Assembly: GCA_019751945.1 (NCBI GenBank)
Contig: JAIEMT010000045.1
Span: 1 to 64,000 of the forward strand
Length of the DNA stretch: 64,000 nucleotides
From: a bacterium
Lineage (GTDB): Bacteria > Bdellovibrionota > UBA1018
Direction of reading: 5' to 3'
Shown: positions 24,492 through 33,836 of the stretch, piece by piece
Position numbering within the stretch: position 1 is the stretch's first letter
How the letters are laid out: each line of letters opens with the position of its first letter
Program-made: the position numbers and the translations under genes
Notes under the pieces: generated by a model
Database searches by the model: none
What the model saw: only the letters and a program-made list of their open reading frames with translations
What the model was told of the DNA's origin: nothing

Positions 24492-25016
24492 ATGCCAAGA
24501 CAGCTCTCATTCCTTCCAACTCCACTAAAAGAACACGGCGGAAGTATACGAAAGGGAAAGAGAAAAACCCAACGTCCATTCGATCCCAAGAGACCTCTCC
24601 ACCTCACCCTGCGTTCAACTAAAGCGCGTGGCCACCGATCGCTTCTTCAACACAAGTGGCGGGTGTGGGGATTGTTACAGAAGGTTTCCGAGAGATATCA
24701 GATCCGTGTCTATCGATTCGCCAATGTCGGCAATCACTTGCACTTGCTTGTTCAGGCGAGGAAGCGGGCGCAGATCCAGGCGTTTTTGCGCGAATTTGCG
24801 GGTGGCGTAGCGAACTTGGTGACGGGCGCAATCAAAGGAAGGCCCGAGAAGTTCTGGGACGGTTTAGTTTGGTCGAAGATCGTAGATTGGGGACGGCAGT
24901 TTCGCGCTACTGCGAAGTACGTGATGCTGAATGTGCTGGAATCGATCGGGCATAGAAATCCCGAGCTCTTGCTGAAACTGGAGCGGCAGGGGATTGCCTT
25001 TGCAAAAGATCCTTAA
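24492..25016 (+). CDS. REP-associated tyrosine transposase (RAYT, IS200/Y1 HUH family)
   Basis: A 174-residue Y1-type HUH nuclease. The HUH motif is H82-L-H84 in NVGNHLHLLV; the candidate nucleophile is Y143 in AKYVMLN. LHLTLRSTKARGH near the N-terminus matches the first strand of Y1 transposases. RAYTs nick single-stranded REP hairpins and are usually single-copy, domesticated genes rather than active insertion sequences. There is no cargo and no terminal repeat. Flanking hairpins at 24251 and 25032 are candidate targets. Confidence 0.85.
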   Translation: MPRQLSFLPTPLKEHGGSIRKGKRKTQRPFDPKRPLHLTLRSTKARGHRSLLQHKWRVWGLLQKVSERYQIRVYRFANVGNHLHLLVQARKRAQIQAFLREFAGGVANLVTGAIKGRPEKFWDGLVWSKIVDWGRQFRATAKYVMLNVLESIGHRNPELLLKLERQGIAFAKDP

Positions 25017-25031
25017 AAGATAAAGCAATCA

Positions 25032-25065
25032 GACCCGCCCCAAGCGTTTCACCTGGGGCAGGGTC
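25032..25065. repeat. Hairpin downstream of RAYT gene
   Basis: GACCCGCCCCA (25032-25042) pairs with TGGGGCAGGGTC (25054-25065) with one bulged base. A T-run follows only 8 bases later, so it is a weak terminator at best between the convergent RAYT and exported-protein genes. It could also be a second REP-like hairpin. Confidence 0.45.
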
Positions 25066-25081
25066 CGAGTGATTTTTGAAA

Positions 25082-25462
25082 TTAAGGCTTGTTGTCGCAA
25101 GGCAAGTTCTCGCGAGGACCTTCTCCCTTCATGTTCCAATGGGTAGCATAGGCACTCCAGCTGCTGAGAGATCCATTGGATTGGAGCTCGACTTTGTAGC
25201 CTGAATCCGTCGAGGTCATGACGTTGCACTCGTAAGCGGGTTCTTCAGCACCAGGAATCCCCTGACAAGTGGCAGGGTAGGGTTTGGAAGAAGTTTCGCC
25301 TTCCGGAACATTCAAAGTAACGCTAACCGGAGTTCCAAAAGTAAAGTCCGCAGAAAGAACCGCGTCTTGCATCGTTTTATCTCCACAGTGGAGATCAGCC
25401 GAATAAGCCGTCGATCCTGCCAACAAAACAACAACAGAGAACAAAGTGTTTAGGTTTTTCAT
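25082..25462 (-). CDS. Small exported protein of unknown function
   Basis: A 126-residue protein. The signal peptide MKNLNTLFSVVVLLAGSTAYSA is followed by a mature part with four Cys (HCGDK, ATCQG, ECNVM, LPCDN), probably two disulphides. It is of the same design as the exported proteins at 14790 and 33837, and may belong to one expanded lineage-specific family. There are no motifs for function. Confidence 0.72.
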   Translation of the reverse strand: MKNLNTLFSVVVLLAGSTAYSADLHCGDKTMQDAVLSADFTFGTPVSVTLNVPEGETSSKPYPATCQGIPGAEEPAYECNVMTSTDSGYKVELQSNGSLSSWSAYATHWNMKGEGPRENLPCDNKP

Positions 25463-25529
25463 GACCGCCCACTAACAGCAAACGCTGAGGGTGCCAAGGG
25501 CCGCTGAGCGAGAATCCGTACAAAACCGG

Positions 25530-25886
25530 CTAGGAGGCCTGCTCGATAGCCCAGGCCGCTTCTTCAGCGGTGAGGTTGTTGTCCTCAATGTAGATCTGAA
25601 GGAGTTTCAGGCAATCGATGTGATCTTGGCCCAGTTTTTTAGCGCAGTGTTTGTAAGCGTCCCAGTCTGATGTGACATAGGGAATCGGAAACCCCAAGCG
25701 CTTTCGGAGCCTGAGACACTCGGGGTCACTATACCCTTTGCGATGGGTGCACTGCTTGTACTCGCGAATAAAGCCGTCTCGCTCGTCTGCCTGTACGGGT
25801 GTCGCGGGTGCAATGAAGAGATTTTGAAAAAGAAATAATCCTACAACAAGTGGAATGGTCTTCGATATGACGCGAGGCAATGCCAT
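25530..25886 (-). CDS. Small exported Cys-containing protein
   Basis: A 118-residue protein. The N-terminal signal region runs to about PATPVQA. The mature part is helical with four Cys arranged in two similar halves: KQCTHRKGYSDPECLRLRKRLG and KHCAKKLGQDHIDCLKLLQI. Each half has Cys-x9/10-Cys, suggesting a duplicated helical hairpin held by disulphides. No family recognised. It lies downstream of the M1 aminopeptidase on the same strand. Confidence 0.65.
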   Translation of the reverse strand: MALPRVISKTIPLVVGLFLFQNLFIAPATPVQADERDGFIREYKQCTHRKGYSDPECLRLRKRLGFPIPYVTSDWDAYKHCAKKLGQDHIDCLKLLQIYIEDNNLTAEEAAWAIEQAS

Positions 25887-25925
25887 GGCGAATTTCGGCG
25901 ATCAAGAGGACGCTAGCAGAACTCC

Positions 25926-28706
25926 CTAATTATTCTGCCGAATCTTAATACAGCGCTGGTCTTCCTCAATTGAATCCCGCAACAGTCGACCGACCGAAAC
26001 TTGTAGGTCGGAATGACTGCTCAAGAAGGATTTCGCGCGATCAATGACCGCCGAATCACAAGCAGCTGGGAAGAGAGCTCCGGCTAAGCTGGTCAGATAA
26101 GATCCCGCTTCTTCCTCTTTGGACTTCGCCAGAACTTCAAAGTAGGCGTCGGCCGTTTTCTTAATATAGTCTTCCTGCCCCAGGACCTGGAGAGTTTCCA
26201 TGGCCTCCGTGAGCTGAGCCACACTCAGCATCGCCTTCGGAACATACTTGGCGATCGGATTGGAAACATCCAACGCCGATTTTTTCTGAACCACCAGATC
26301 CAGCCACTGAGCTTTGCTATCCGCATCGGGTAGCATGGCCGATGCGCGGATGGCCTGCTTAATTCCGACATCGCTCGAATCGCGCTTGAGTTCGGCAGCG
26401 ATTAAGTCTTTGAGCGGTTGCATCTCGGTGCCACCGATTCGGGCGAGAGTTTGTAAAATCTCCCAACGCTTGGGTTGATCGATTCGGAAGGAGTTGATGC
26501 TGGCTTTTTTAGCGAGCAACCCCTTCAAGAAATCCGAAGAAGCCGGAGTTTTTGCGAGCTGCAAGAACGACTCAAACCAAACCAGCTGCTGATTGCTCCA
26601 AGCGGGTGCTGTCTGTAAACCCTTCAACGCCAGAGCTTCAATTTTCTTCCAATACTTTTCCCGTTGATCGCCATTTAAGTAGCGAAGCACCGTGGGTTCG
26701 CCCGCGTGCTGACTGCCGAGCTGGGTGAGGACCTGATTTAAAATAATTCCGTCTTTTTCTTTTTCGAGATGCTGAATGGCGAGATCGGCAAACTGCTGCG
26801 GCGGCATGGTGCCATCTAAGACTTGATCCCAAATCGTGCTCCAGATCATGAGCCGGTCTAAAGAGTCGTTCAATTTGGCGAGATGAGTTTTCGCCGCTTC
26901 AAAACTCTTCGGGTCGAGCTTCACTTTCACGTAGTCCATGTCGTGATGGTTCGGAAATACCAGCGAAGGACAGGGCTCACCCACGAGATCTGGAACCGGA
27001 GTTTCAGCGCCCGAGTAAGTCACCTTCGTGACGTGCTTCGGTTTGAAGTCGGGCTCATAGTAAAAGGCCACTTGAGTCCGATGCGTGCGAAGGACCGTGT
27101 TTAAAGGAGAGGGCGATTGCTTGAGTTTGAACTCCGAAACAACCATCTCGCCATTATCTTCTTCGTCTTTTTTACAGGTCCACTCGGCTTCCACCGTGTT
27201 GGTGCCCGTGGTTTTCAACCACTGGTTCTGCCATTCGGCCAAATCTTGGCCCGAGGCTTCGCCGAGTTTTTTCATGAAATCGGCAAGGGTGGTGTTGTGA
27301 TACGCGTAAGTTTGGAAGTAGCGTTGCAAGCCTTCGAAGAAATCGTCTTCATCCACCACGAACATGAGTTGCTTCAAAAGCGCAGCGCCTTTTCCGTAGG
27401 TGATCCCATCAAAGTTAGCGAAAGCGTAATCGGTGTCCGGAACCGGAACGTCGACGGAATGAGCGGTGGACCACCCATCTTCTTGGTATGCCCAACGTTT
27501 CATCGAGAGGTAGAAGCTCTCCCAGACTTGAAGTCCTTTCGTTCCCTTCTGGGTTTTTTCCGCTGCCCACGCAGCCATCAACGTGGCGAAGCTTTCATTT
27601 AACCAAAGCCCATTCCACCAGCGCATGGTGACCAGATTTCCAAACCACATATGCGCCAGCTCATGCAGAATCGTGTCGCGACGGTTGGACTTTGTCTCGT
27701 CTGAAACGCGGGTGCGATAGACGTAACCTTCGGTGAAGCTCGACGCCGCCACGTTTTCCATCGCAATCGACGCTAAGTCGGGAAGGATGACGTGATCGTA
27801 TTTTGAAAACGGGAAGGGGTACGCAAACTCCGCACTGAACAGATCCATCCCTGCTTTGGAAATTTTGAACCACTCTTGATAATCCACGTACTTCGCAATC
27901 GACTTGCGGGCAAAGAGCCGCATCGGAATGGAAATGCCCGTTCCTTCGCCTGCAGTTGCTCCTTTATATGTCCAAGAATGGAAGGGGCCCGCATTGAGGC
28001 CAAAGACATAGGTGCTGAACGCCGGTGTCGGTGGGAACTGCCAGCTTTTCCGGCCCTCAAGCTTGGGGGTGTCGCGCTCGAGCGTGTTCGAAATCACCGT
28101 CCAATCTGGCGGCACTTCAACGGTCAGCTCGTAAGTCGCTTTCAGATCGGGCTGGTCAAAACACGGAAACACTTCGTGTGCATTGAACGGTTCGAGGTCC
28201 GAGTAAACATAGACCTTTCCGTCGAGAGGATCCTTGTAGCGCATCAGGCCCGTTTGCCCGGTGCTGTAATGACGAGAATAAGAAATCTCGACTCGGTTCT
28301 GCCCGGTTTTCAATTCACTCACGGCAAGCTTCAGTCGATTGCCGTCGTACGAATCCAGAATCACTTCCTTCGGAACAATCTTGTCGTTCACGGTGAGGTT
28401 CATGATTCGAGCGGAGTCGAGGTCGATGAAAAGGTCTTTCGAAGCCTTGGCGGCTCCTTGCTTCAAAGTAAAATTGATTTTGGTTCGGCCGTTGAAGGTG
28501 AGCTTGTCTTCATCCAAGCCAAACCAAAGGCCGTACGAAACTTTCTCGACTTGCTTGGCTCGAGTGGCTGCCGCTCCACGCGTGAGCGGAACATTCGGAG
28601 GAGGATTTTTTGCATAATCGGGCTCTTCTTCGGCCCAGGCTCCTCCCGAAAAAATACTGATCAGTAGCAACGCCCCCGCGTAAGATCCCAGCTGCTTGAT
28701 TTTCAT
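25926..28706 (-). CDS. Exported M1-family aminopeptidase
   Basis: A 926-residue zinc aminopeptidase with signal peptide (MKIKQLGSYAGALLLISIFS ... GGAWA), so periplasmic or secreted, unlike cytoplasmic PepN. The exopeptidase motif appears as SIAMENVAASS; the zinc site is HELAHMWFGN with the Glu ligand 19 residues on in WLNESFATLM. The C-terminal half is the helical ERAP1-like domain. It removes N-terminal residues from peptides. The ATG overlaps the stop of the dCMP deaminase gene (ATGA), so it is translationally coupled to it and to orn. Confidence 0.93.
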   Translation of the reverse strand: MKIKQLGSYAGALLLISIFSGGAWAEEEPDYAKNPPPNVPLTRGAAATRAKQVEKVSYGLWFGLDEDKLTFNGRTKINFTLKQGAAKASKDLFIDLDSARIMNLTVNDKIVPKEVILDSYDGNRLKLAVSELKTGQNRVEISYSRHYSTGQTGLMRYKDPLDGKVYVYSDLEPFNAHEVFPCFDQPDLKATYELTVEVPPDWTVISNTLERDTPKLEGRKSWQFPPTPAFSTYVFGLNAGPFHSWTYKGATAGEGTGISIPMRLFARKSIAKYVDYQEWFKISKAGMDLFSAEFAYPFPFSKYDHVILPDLASIAMENVAASSFTEGYVYRTRVSDETKSNRRDTILHELAHMWFGNLVTMRWWNGLWLNESFATLMAAWAAEKTQKGTKGLQVWESFYLSMKRWAYQEDGWSTAHSVDVPVPDTDYAFANFDGITYGKGAALLKQLMFVVDEDDFFEGLQRYFQTYAYHNTTLADFMKKLGEASGQDLAEWQNQWLKTTGTNTVEAEWTCKKDEEDNGEMVVSEFKLKQSPSPLNTVLRTHRTQVAFYYEPDFKPKHVTKVTYSGAETPVPDLVGEPCPSLVFPNHHDMDYVKVKLDPKSFEAAKTHLAKLNDSLDRLMIWSTIWDQVLDGTMPPQQFADLAIQHLEKEKDGIILNQVLTQLGSQHAGEPTVLRYLNGDQREKYWKKIEALALKGLQTAPAWSNQQLVWFESFLQLAKTPASSDFLKGLLAKKASINSFRIDQPKRWEILQTLARIGGTEMQPLKDLIAAELKRDSSDVGIKQAIRASAMLPDADSKAQWLDLVVQKKSALDVSNPIAKYVPKAMLSVAQLTEAMETLQVLGQEDYIKKTADAYFEVLAKSKEEEAGSYLTSLAGALFPAACDSAVIDRAKSFLSSHSDLQVSVGRLLRDSIEEDQRCIKIRQNN

Positions 28707-29119
28707 TCGGTGATTTGCTCCGCCTCAATCCCTACGGATTTGAGAAGATCGATCGAATCTCGAATTCGATATTCCTGTGCATAGAAAACTTTTTTCACAT
28801 TTCCCAAATTAATGAGGCGTTTAGCGCAAGCCACGCAAGGGAGGTGCGTGACAAAAACGTACTTCTCGACATTTCTAGGTGCATCGCAATTGATGACGGC
28901 ATTTTCTTCAGAGTGCAAGCATCCGCAGTTGCCGGGCTCTTCGCGATCACATTTGTTGGGAAGACCGGTGGCGTTCCCGTTGTATCCCACGGCCAGAACT
29001 TTCCTGAAGTCGGTGGATGTAATGACGGTTCCTACTTGGAGGCGCACGCAAGTCGAGCGTTCAGCGAGAACCTTGGCCAGATCCAGGTAAATTTTATGAA
29101 AGCTGGGGCGTTTCTTCAT
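28703..29119 (-). CDS. dCMP/cytidine deaminase-family zinc enzyme
   Basis: A 138-residue deoxycytidylate-deaminase-like protein. The zinc site is HSEENA (His plus catalytic Glu) and PCVACAK (two Cys). YNGNATGLPNKCDREEPGNC carries the extra Cys-rich loop typical of dCMP deaminase and ComEB-type proteins. Converts dCMP to dUMP for thymidylate synthesis, by family knowledge. Overlaps orn upstream and the M1 aminopeptidase downstream by 4 bp each. Confidence 0.9.
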   Translation of the reverse strand: MKKRPSFHKIYLDLAKVLAERSTCVRLQVGTVITSTDFRKVLAVGYNGNATGLPNKCDREEPGNCGCLHSEENAVINCDAPRNVEKYVFVTHLPCVACAKRLINLGNVKKVFYAQEYRIRDSIDLLKSVGIEAEQITE

Positions 29120-29673
29120 TTCTGCGGTTGTCCTGCCTTCTTCTTGACCTCATCCAAGTTCATGAACGAGAGGTAGAACTCGAGTTCGCGAATGGATTCG
29201 GCAATGTCGTCGATGGCTCGATGGGCGTTTTTCTTCTCAAAGGTAATAGAATATTTATCCCGAAAAATTTCTTTGTACGAACTGACGTCAATTAAGCGGT
29301 AATGCAACTTCTTAGCAAAGGTGGGCATGTAGCGATCGATGAAGCGCTTGTCATTCCCGACCGAATTACCACAGAGGACGATTTTGTCTTTTTCGCCCCC
29401 AAAATTCTTAGCCGCTAGCTTCACCAATTCGGCCTCGACTTGAGCTAAGGGGGTCCCCGAGGGGATCAGGGCTGTCAGCCCGCTCTCACCGTGGGTTTTC
29501 TTGCACCAGTCATTCATGGAATCGATCACTTCTTGGGGCTGAAAAACGACCCGGTGATACTGGTCCACCACCTTGAAGTTCAAATCTGTGATCATTACGG
29601 CTACTTCAAGGATCTGATCGGTCATTTCATCCAAACCGGTCATCTCCAGGTCGATCCAAAAGAGGTGTTTCAT
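29116..29673 (-). CDS. orn: Oligoribonuclease
   Basis: A 185-residue DEDDh 3'-5' exoribonuclease: WIDLEMTGLD (DxE), ILCGNSVGNDKRFI region (Asp), and NAHRAIDDIAESIREL (His and Asp). Completes RNA decay by degrading dinucleotides, including pGpG from cyclic-di-GMP, which links it to the signalling genes of this window. AAGG ahead of the ATG. First gene of a three-gene overlapping operon. Confidence 0.95.
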   Translation of the reverse strand: MKHLFWIDLEMTGLDEMTDQILEVAVMITDLNFKVVDQYHRVVFQPQEVIDSMNDWCKKTHGESGLTALIPSGTPLAQVEAELVKLAAKNFGGEKDKIVLCGNSVGNDKRFIDRYMPTFAKKLHYRLIDVSSYKEIFRDKYSITFEKKNAHRAIDDIAESIRELEFYLSFMNLDEVKKKAGQPQK

Positions 29674-29775
29674 AGGTGCCTTTCGCCGACTATTTTGCTT
29701 GATTCCTAAGGGAAATTCTAGTTAGTAATAGGGCCTTCAAAAAAATTGAACAAGTGTGTTCAGGAGAATTGGTGC

Positions 29776-31878
29776 ATGGCACAAGTAGACATGAGCAAAG
29801 TTAGAAACATCGGGATTTCAGCCCACATCGACTCGGGTAAAACCACCTTGTCTGAGCGAATTCTCTTCTACACCTCAAAAATTCACAAGATTGAAGAAGT
29901 AAAAGGGAAGTCCGGCGTCGGCGCCACCATGGACTTCATGGATCTCGAACGAGAAAAAGGGATCACCATTCAATCTGCTGCGACTTACTGTATTTGGAAG
30001 GGCTACAACGTCAACTTGATCGACACTCCCGGCCACGTGGACTTCACGATTGAGGTGGAACGTTCCCTCCGTGTCTTGGACGGAGCCATCTTGGTTCTCG
30101 ACTCGGTCGCTGGCGTGCAATCGCAATCGATTACCGTCGACCGTCAAATGAAGCGCTACAAAGTTCCGCGCATCTGTTTCATCAACAAGATGGACCGTGC
30201 GGGTGCAAACCCGTTCCGCGGTGTGAAGATGCTTCATGAGAAGTTGGGCCACAATGCTCACTTCATTACTTATCCCATCGGCGCTGAAGATCAGTTCAAA
30301 GGCGTAGTCGATCTCGTCCAGATGAAAGCTTTCTACTACGACGGCGATAACGGCGAAAAGATCCGCGAAGAAGCGATTCCAGCCGAAATTCTCGATGAGT
30401 GTAAGAAACATCGCGAAGAACTCATTGCTGCAGTCGGCGAGTTTGATGACAACGTCGGCACGAAGTACCTCGAAGGCCAAGATGTGACCGTCGATGAATT
30501 CCGCGCGGCCATCCGTAAGGCGACCCTGAGCTTGAACTTCACTCCAGTGATGATGGGTTCGGCTTATAAGAACAAGGGCGTTCAGACCTTGCTCGATGCT
30601 GTAACGTACTATCTGCCCAATCCGACCGAGCGCACGAACATTGCTCTCGATCAAAACAATAACGAAGCCGAAGTCATTTTGAAGTCGGATCCGAAGCTCC
30701 CGTTCGTCGGCCTCGCGTTCAAACTCGACGAAGGTCGCTACGGTCAGTTGACTTACATGCGTATTTATCAGGGCACTTTCCAAAAGGGTGGCACCATCTT
30801 CAACGCCACCAACGACAAGAAGATTCGCGTTCCGCGTCTGGTGCAAATGCACGCCGATGAAATGAACGATATTGAAGAAGCACGAGCAGGTGACATCGTC
30901 GCGATGTTCGGTGTGGATTGCGCGTCGGGGGATACGTTTACCGATGGCACCGTGAAATACACGATGACCTCGATGTTCGTTCCGAACCCGGTGATCTCGT
31001 TGGCCATTGCTCCGAAGGACAAGGCCAGTGCAAGCAACTTCTCCAAGGCGCTCAATAAGTTCACGAAGGAAGACCCGACCTTCCGCGTCCATCGCGATGA
31101 AGAATCGGCTCAAACCATCATCAGCGGGATGGGTGAGTTGCACTTAGAAATTTACTGCGAACGCATTAAGCGTGAGTACAACTGCGAAGTGATCGTGGGT
31201 AAACCCCAAGTCGCTTTCCGCGAGACCATCACGAAGCGCGGCGATTACAACTACACCCACAAGAAGCAATCCGGCGGTTCCGGTCAATTCGGTAAGGTTT
31301 GCGGCTACATTGAGCCACTACCGGCCGATGCAGTGGGCACGTACGAGTTTGTCGATGACATCACCGGCGGTGCAATTCCCCGTGAATTCATCGGAGCCTG
31401 CGATAAGGGCTTCCAAGAAGCGGTTAAAGAAGGTCGCCTGATCGGGTTCCCGATCGTCGGTGTCCGCGTCGTGTTGAACGACGGCGGCTACCATGATGTC
31501 GACTCGTCAGAAATGGCGTTCAAAACCGCGTCGCTCATGGCGTTCCGTGAAGCTTATGAAAAAGCTGGCGCTGCCGTACTTGAGCCGATCATGAAGCTTG
31601 AAACCTCGGCTCCTGAAGAGTTCCAAGGAACGGTCATGGGTCAGATCAACCAACGTCGTGGCATGATTTTGAACAGCCAAACGAACGAAGGCTACGCCGT
31701 CATTGAAGCGGAAGTACCGCTCACTGAAATGTTCGGCTATTCGACCGACTTGCGCTCCGCCACCCAAGGTAAGGGCGAGTTCACGATGGAATTCTTGAAG
31801 TACTCCGTCGTTCCGCGCAACGTTCAGGAAGAAATGATCAAGAAGCATCAAGAGAAGAAAGCTAAGGAAGCGAAGTAA
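29776..31878 (+). CDS. fusA: Elongation factor G (spd/mitochondrial EF-G1-like subtype)
   Basis: A 700-residue translational GTPase: AHIDSGKTT (P-loop), DTPGHVDFT (G3), [10 protein letters not shown] (G4). Several segments follow mitochondrial EF-G1 rather than classical bacterial [77 protein letters not shown]. This is the spdEFG1 pattern. AGGAG sits 9 bases ahead of ATG 29776. It is not beside rpsL, rpsG or tuf. It catalyses ribosomal translocation. Confidence 0.92.
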   Translation: MAQVDMSKVRNIGISAHIDSGKTTLSERILFYTSKIHKIEEVKGKSGVGATMDFMDLEREKGITIQSAATYCIWKGYNVNLIDTPGHVDFTIEVERSLRVLDGAILVLDSVAGVQSQSITVDRQMKRYKVPRICFINKMDRAGANPFRGVKMLHEKLGHNAHFITYPIGAEDQFKGVVDLVQMKAFYYDGDNGEKIREEAIPAEILDECKKHREELIAAVGEFDDNVGTKYLEGQDVTVDEFRAAIRKATLSLNFTPVMMGSAYKNKGVQTLLDAVTYYLPNPTERTNIALDQNNNEAEVILKSDPKLPFVGLAFKLDEGRYGQLTYMRIYQGTFQKGGTIFNATNDKKIRVPRLVQMHADEMNDIEEARAGDIVAMFGVDCASGDTFTDGTVKYTMTSMFVPNPVISLAIAPKDKASASNFSKALNKFTKEDPTFRVHRDEESAQTIISGMGELHLEIYCERIKREYNCEVIVGKPQVAFRETITKRGDYNYTHKKQSGGSGQFGKVCGYIEPLPADAVGTYEFVDDITGGAIPREFIGACDKGFQEAVKEGRLIGFPIVGVRVVLNDGGYHDVDSSEMAFKTASLMAFREAYEKAGAAVLEPIMKLETSAPEEFQGTVMGQINQRRGMILNSQTNEGYAVIEAEVPLTEMFGYSTDLRSATQGKGEFTMEFLKYSVVPRNVQEEMIKKHQEKKAKEAK

Positions 31879-31952
31879 TTTGCAGGATGCAAATTGCTCG
31901 GGAGCGCAGCGTGGGTGCTAAATGCACCCAAAACTGACAGGAGGTCAGTTTT
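31877..31952 (+). other. Run of hairpins after fusA
   Basis: There are three perfect hairpins plus one small one within 76 bases: AATTTGCA/TGCAAATT (31877-31895), GCTC/GAGC (31896-31905), GGGTGC/GCACCC (31913-31929), and AAAACTGAC/GTCAGTTTT (31930-31952) whose loop is AGGAG. The first begins in the fusA stop codon. Without a T-tract this is not a classical terminator; it may stabilise the mRNA 3' end. The region to 32068 has no gene. Confidence 0.55.
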
Positions 31953-32068
31953 AGCGAGCACGGGATTGTGCGGATATCGCGGTTTTCAGCACAGAAATCT
32001 CTGTTGCTGCATCTCGCTAGGTGTTGCTGATCTTTTTTTCGAGACTATAGAGGCCCGTTGGGGGCTCT

Positions 32069-32865
32069 ATGAAACCTTTTGCTTTTGTTCTGTGTTTTTT
32101 TCTTTCCCAAAATCTCTGGCCGCTCCGGAGACCATTCAGTGCCAGGAGCGGAATCCCGTGTCCGGACAGGGCTCGACGCTGGAGGTTCGGATTCCTACTG
32201 AGAGTTCTGGATCAGCTACGGCCACTCTCTCTCATTCGGGTCAGACGATCTTAAAAGGTACCTCGCTGAAAAAAGGAACGGTCGATCAAGACAACACCGC
32301 GTGGTTTGGTAAGACCGCCAAAGGCACTCTGGTCGAAATCAGTTTACCCCATCAGCGCCGACTGCCTTTTGAAATCGTCTACCGATTTCCTGAGGTCAAC
32401 ACAGCGTCGAACGGCTGGTACACCCTTTCGGTTTGCGAATCATCCAAGAAGAGCCAAGGGCTTTCGAGTCGAATTGAAAAGCCATTTTGCACGGACGGTT
32501 GTACGCGGACTCCTGAGTTTTTAGCGGAAAGATACTTTCCTTGTTGCGTAGTTCACGATGCAAAATACTGGCGAGGGGGATCGGATAACGAAAGACGTGA
32601 GGCCGACGCTGGATTTCGTTTCTGTATTCAGAAACGCTACGCTGCCGACGGAAAGCAATTCGATATTGATTGGTCCACTGGCTTCAATTTGGCAGTGACC
32701 ACTTTTGGGGATGAGTACTGGGGTGCCGCTTGGAACGGCACTCGTGAAAATGCTTTCGTGGAGTTGACGCCCGCAGAGCGTGCATTGATTGATCCGCAAA
32801 TGCCCCAGGTTTCGGACAACATGCCGCTGGAGGAGTTAAAGAAATTCTCCTGCAAGGCCAAATAA
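32069..32865 (+). CDS. Exported phospholipase A2-like protein, frameshifted in signal peptide
   Basis: The ATG at 32069 has GGGGG about 6 bases upstream and reads MKPFAFVLCFF, but the seven-T run at 32095-32101 puts the rest out of frame. With eight T the signal peptide continues SFPKSLAAPETIQC and joins the long frame to 32865 (265 residues). The mature C-terminal part has FPCCVVHDAKYWRGG followed by ERREAD, the Cys-Cys-x2-His-Asp arrangement of secreted PLA2-fold proteins (His/Asp catalytic pair). The substrate is unproven. The next exported-protein gene follows by 68 bp. Confidence 0.75.
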
Positions 32866-32933
32866 GTTCGATCTAGGGATTGCGCGTAGCGGCATATTCA
32901 GATAGAGAGCCCTTCATTGTGTGGGGCACTCGG

Positions 32934-33785
32934 ATGGTTTTGATTTTCTTGGTTCTGCTTTTGAATCGGGCATTCGCCGATACGAACGACTCGTTCGGGG
33001 ATTATCCTTTTGATACGGGTCGATCGAATCGTATTACCAATCAAAACATCGAGACATGGGTGCAAGCGCACTATGAAAGCTTCAAGCAAGGGAAAACCCA
33101 GCAGTCCCCGAATCAGCAGCTACTGCAGTGGCTTATTCCGAGTTTTATCCATTTTAACATTCGCGCAGAAATTCCAGAGATGGTTTACCAGCCCTCTGGG
33201 GTGGCAACACGTTGGGAAGAGGGAAGTGATGTTTGGGGTTCGCTCGTACTATCGGGGCCGTTAAGTTACGAGGACGCTGCCTATATAAGTCCCAGCAAAT
33301 GGGGCCCTCCTCGGAAAGGCGCCCGCACTTGGAGAAAAATTCAACCGAACTTCGCCGAAGAGGTCTCATTTTCTCCTCATTCTCCAGGGAGGTACGAGGT
33401 CGTTTTTGCACAGAGAAGTGACTCCGCAATTCGATTTTTTTGGCTCAAAACTTCTTCTGAAGTGAATCCGGAGTTTTTTCTAAGTTGTTCGGGTTTTCCC
33501 GGAAATTGTCTTTGGTTCAACGCTTTAGTTTGCCGGGATATCGTCGAGTCTCTTGAAAATCAGACATTTGACGACATTCCATTTCATAAACGAATTGCAA
33601 GAAACTACGGCAACATTCGCGCGGAGTTGCGGAACTTCCAATTATCGAGATTTGCGAAACTTTTATATGAGAGGGAGCGGATTGTCTTGAGGGTAGAAGA
33701 TTTGATGAACAGCGTGGATCAAATGATTGCAATTACTCCAGCGGTTCAAATTCTAGAGACTTGTATTCGCTGGACAGCCATTTGA
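32934..33785 (+). CDS. Exported protein of unknown function
   Basis: About 283 residues from ATG at 32934. The signal peptide MVLIFLVLLLNRAFA is followed by a Trp/Tyr-rich region with two Cys close together (FLSCSGFPGNCLWFN) and a helical C-terminus (AELRNFQLSRFAKLLYERER). There is no family motif. Upstream in-frame starts (32880, 32919) would precede the signal peptide. It follows the PLA2-like gene and ends at a bidirectional terminator. Confidence 0.62.
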   Translation: MVLIFLVLLLNRAFADTNDSFGDYPFDTGRSNRITNQNIETWVQAHYESFKQGKTQQSPNQQLLQWLIPSFIHFNIRAEIPEMVYQPSGVATRWEEGSDVWGSLVLSGPLSYEDAAYISPSKWGPPRKGARTWRKIQPNFAEEVSFSPHSPGRYEVVFAQRSDSAIRFFWLKTSSEVNPEFFLSCSGFPGNCLWFNALVCRDIVESLENQTFDDIPFHKRIARNYGNIRAELRNFQLSRFAKLLYERERIVLRVEDLMNSVDQMIAITPAVQILETCIRWTAI

Positions 33786-33798
33786 GAGAAAAACAGTT

Positions 33799-33826
33799 AG
33801 GGCGCAGAGAATAATCTCCGCGCCCT
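33799..33826. terminator. Bidirectional intrinsic terminator
   Basis: AGGGCGC-A-GAGA pairs with TCTC-C-GCGCCCT around ATAA, between convergent stops at 33785 and 33837. T/A-rich flanks on both sides are short, so efficiency is uncertain. Confidence 0.65.
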
Positions 33827-33836
33827 TTCGAGAAAA

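Noticed and set aside
29875-31143. Long open frame (422 codons) antisense to fusA
   Set aside because: It mirrors the codon pattern of EF-G on the opposite strand, has no ribosome site and no recognisable domain; the same applies to the 285-codon frame antisense to acsA at 3250-4107.
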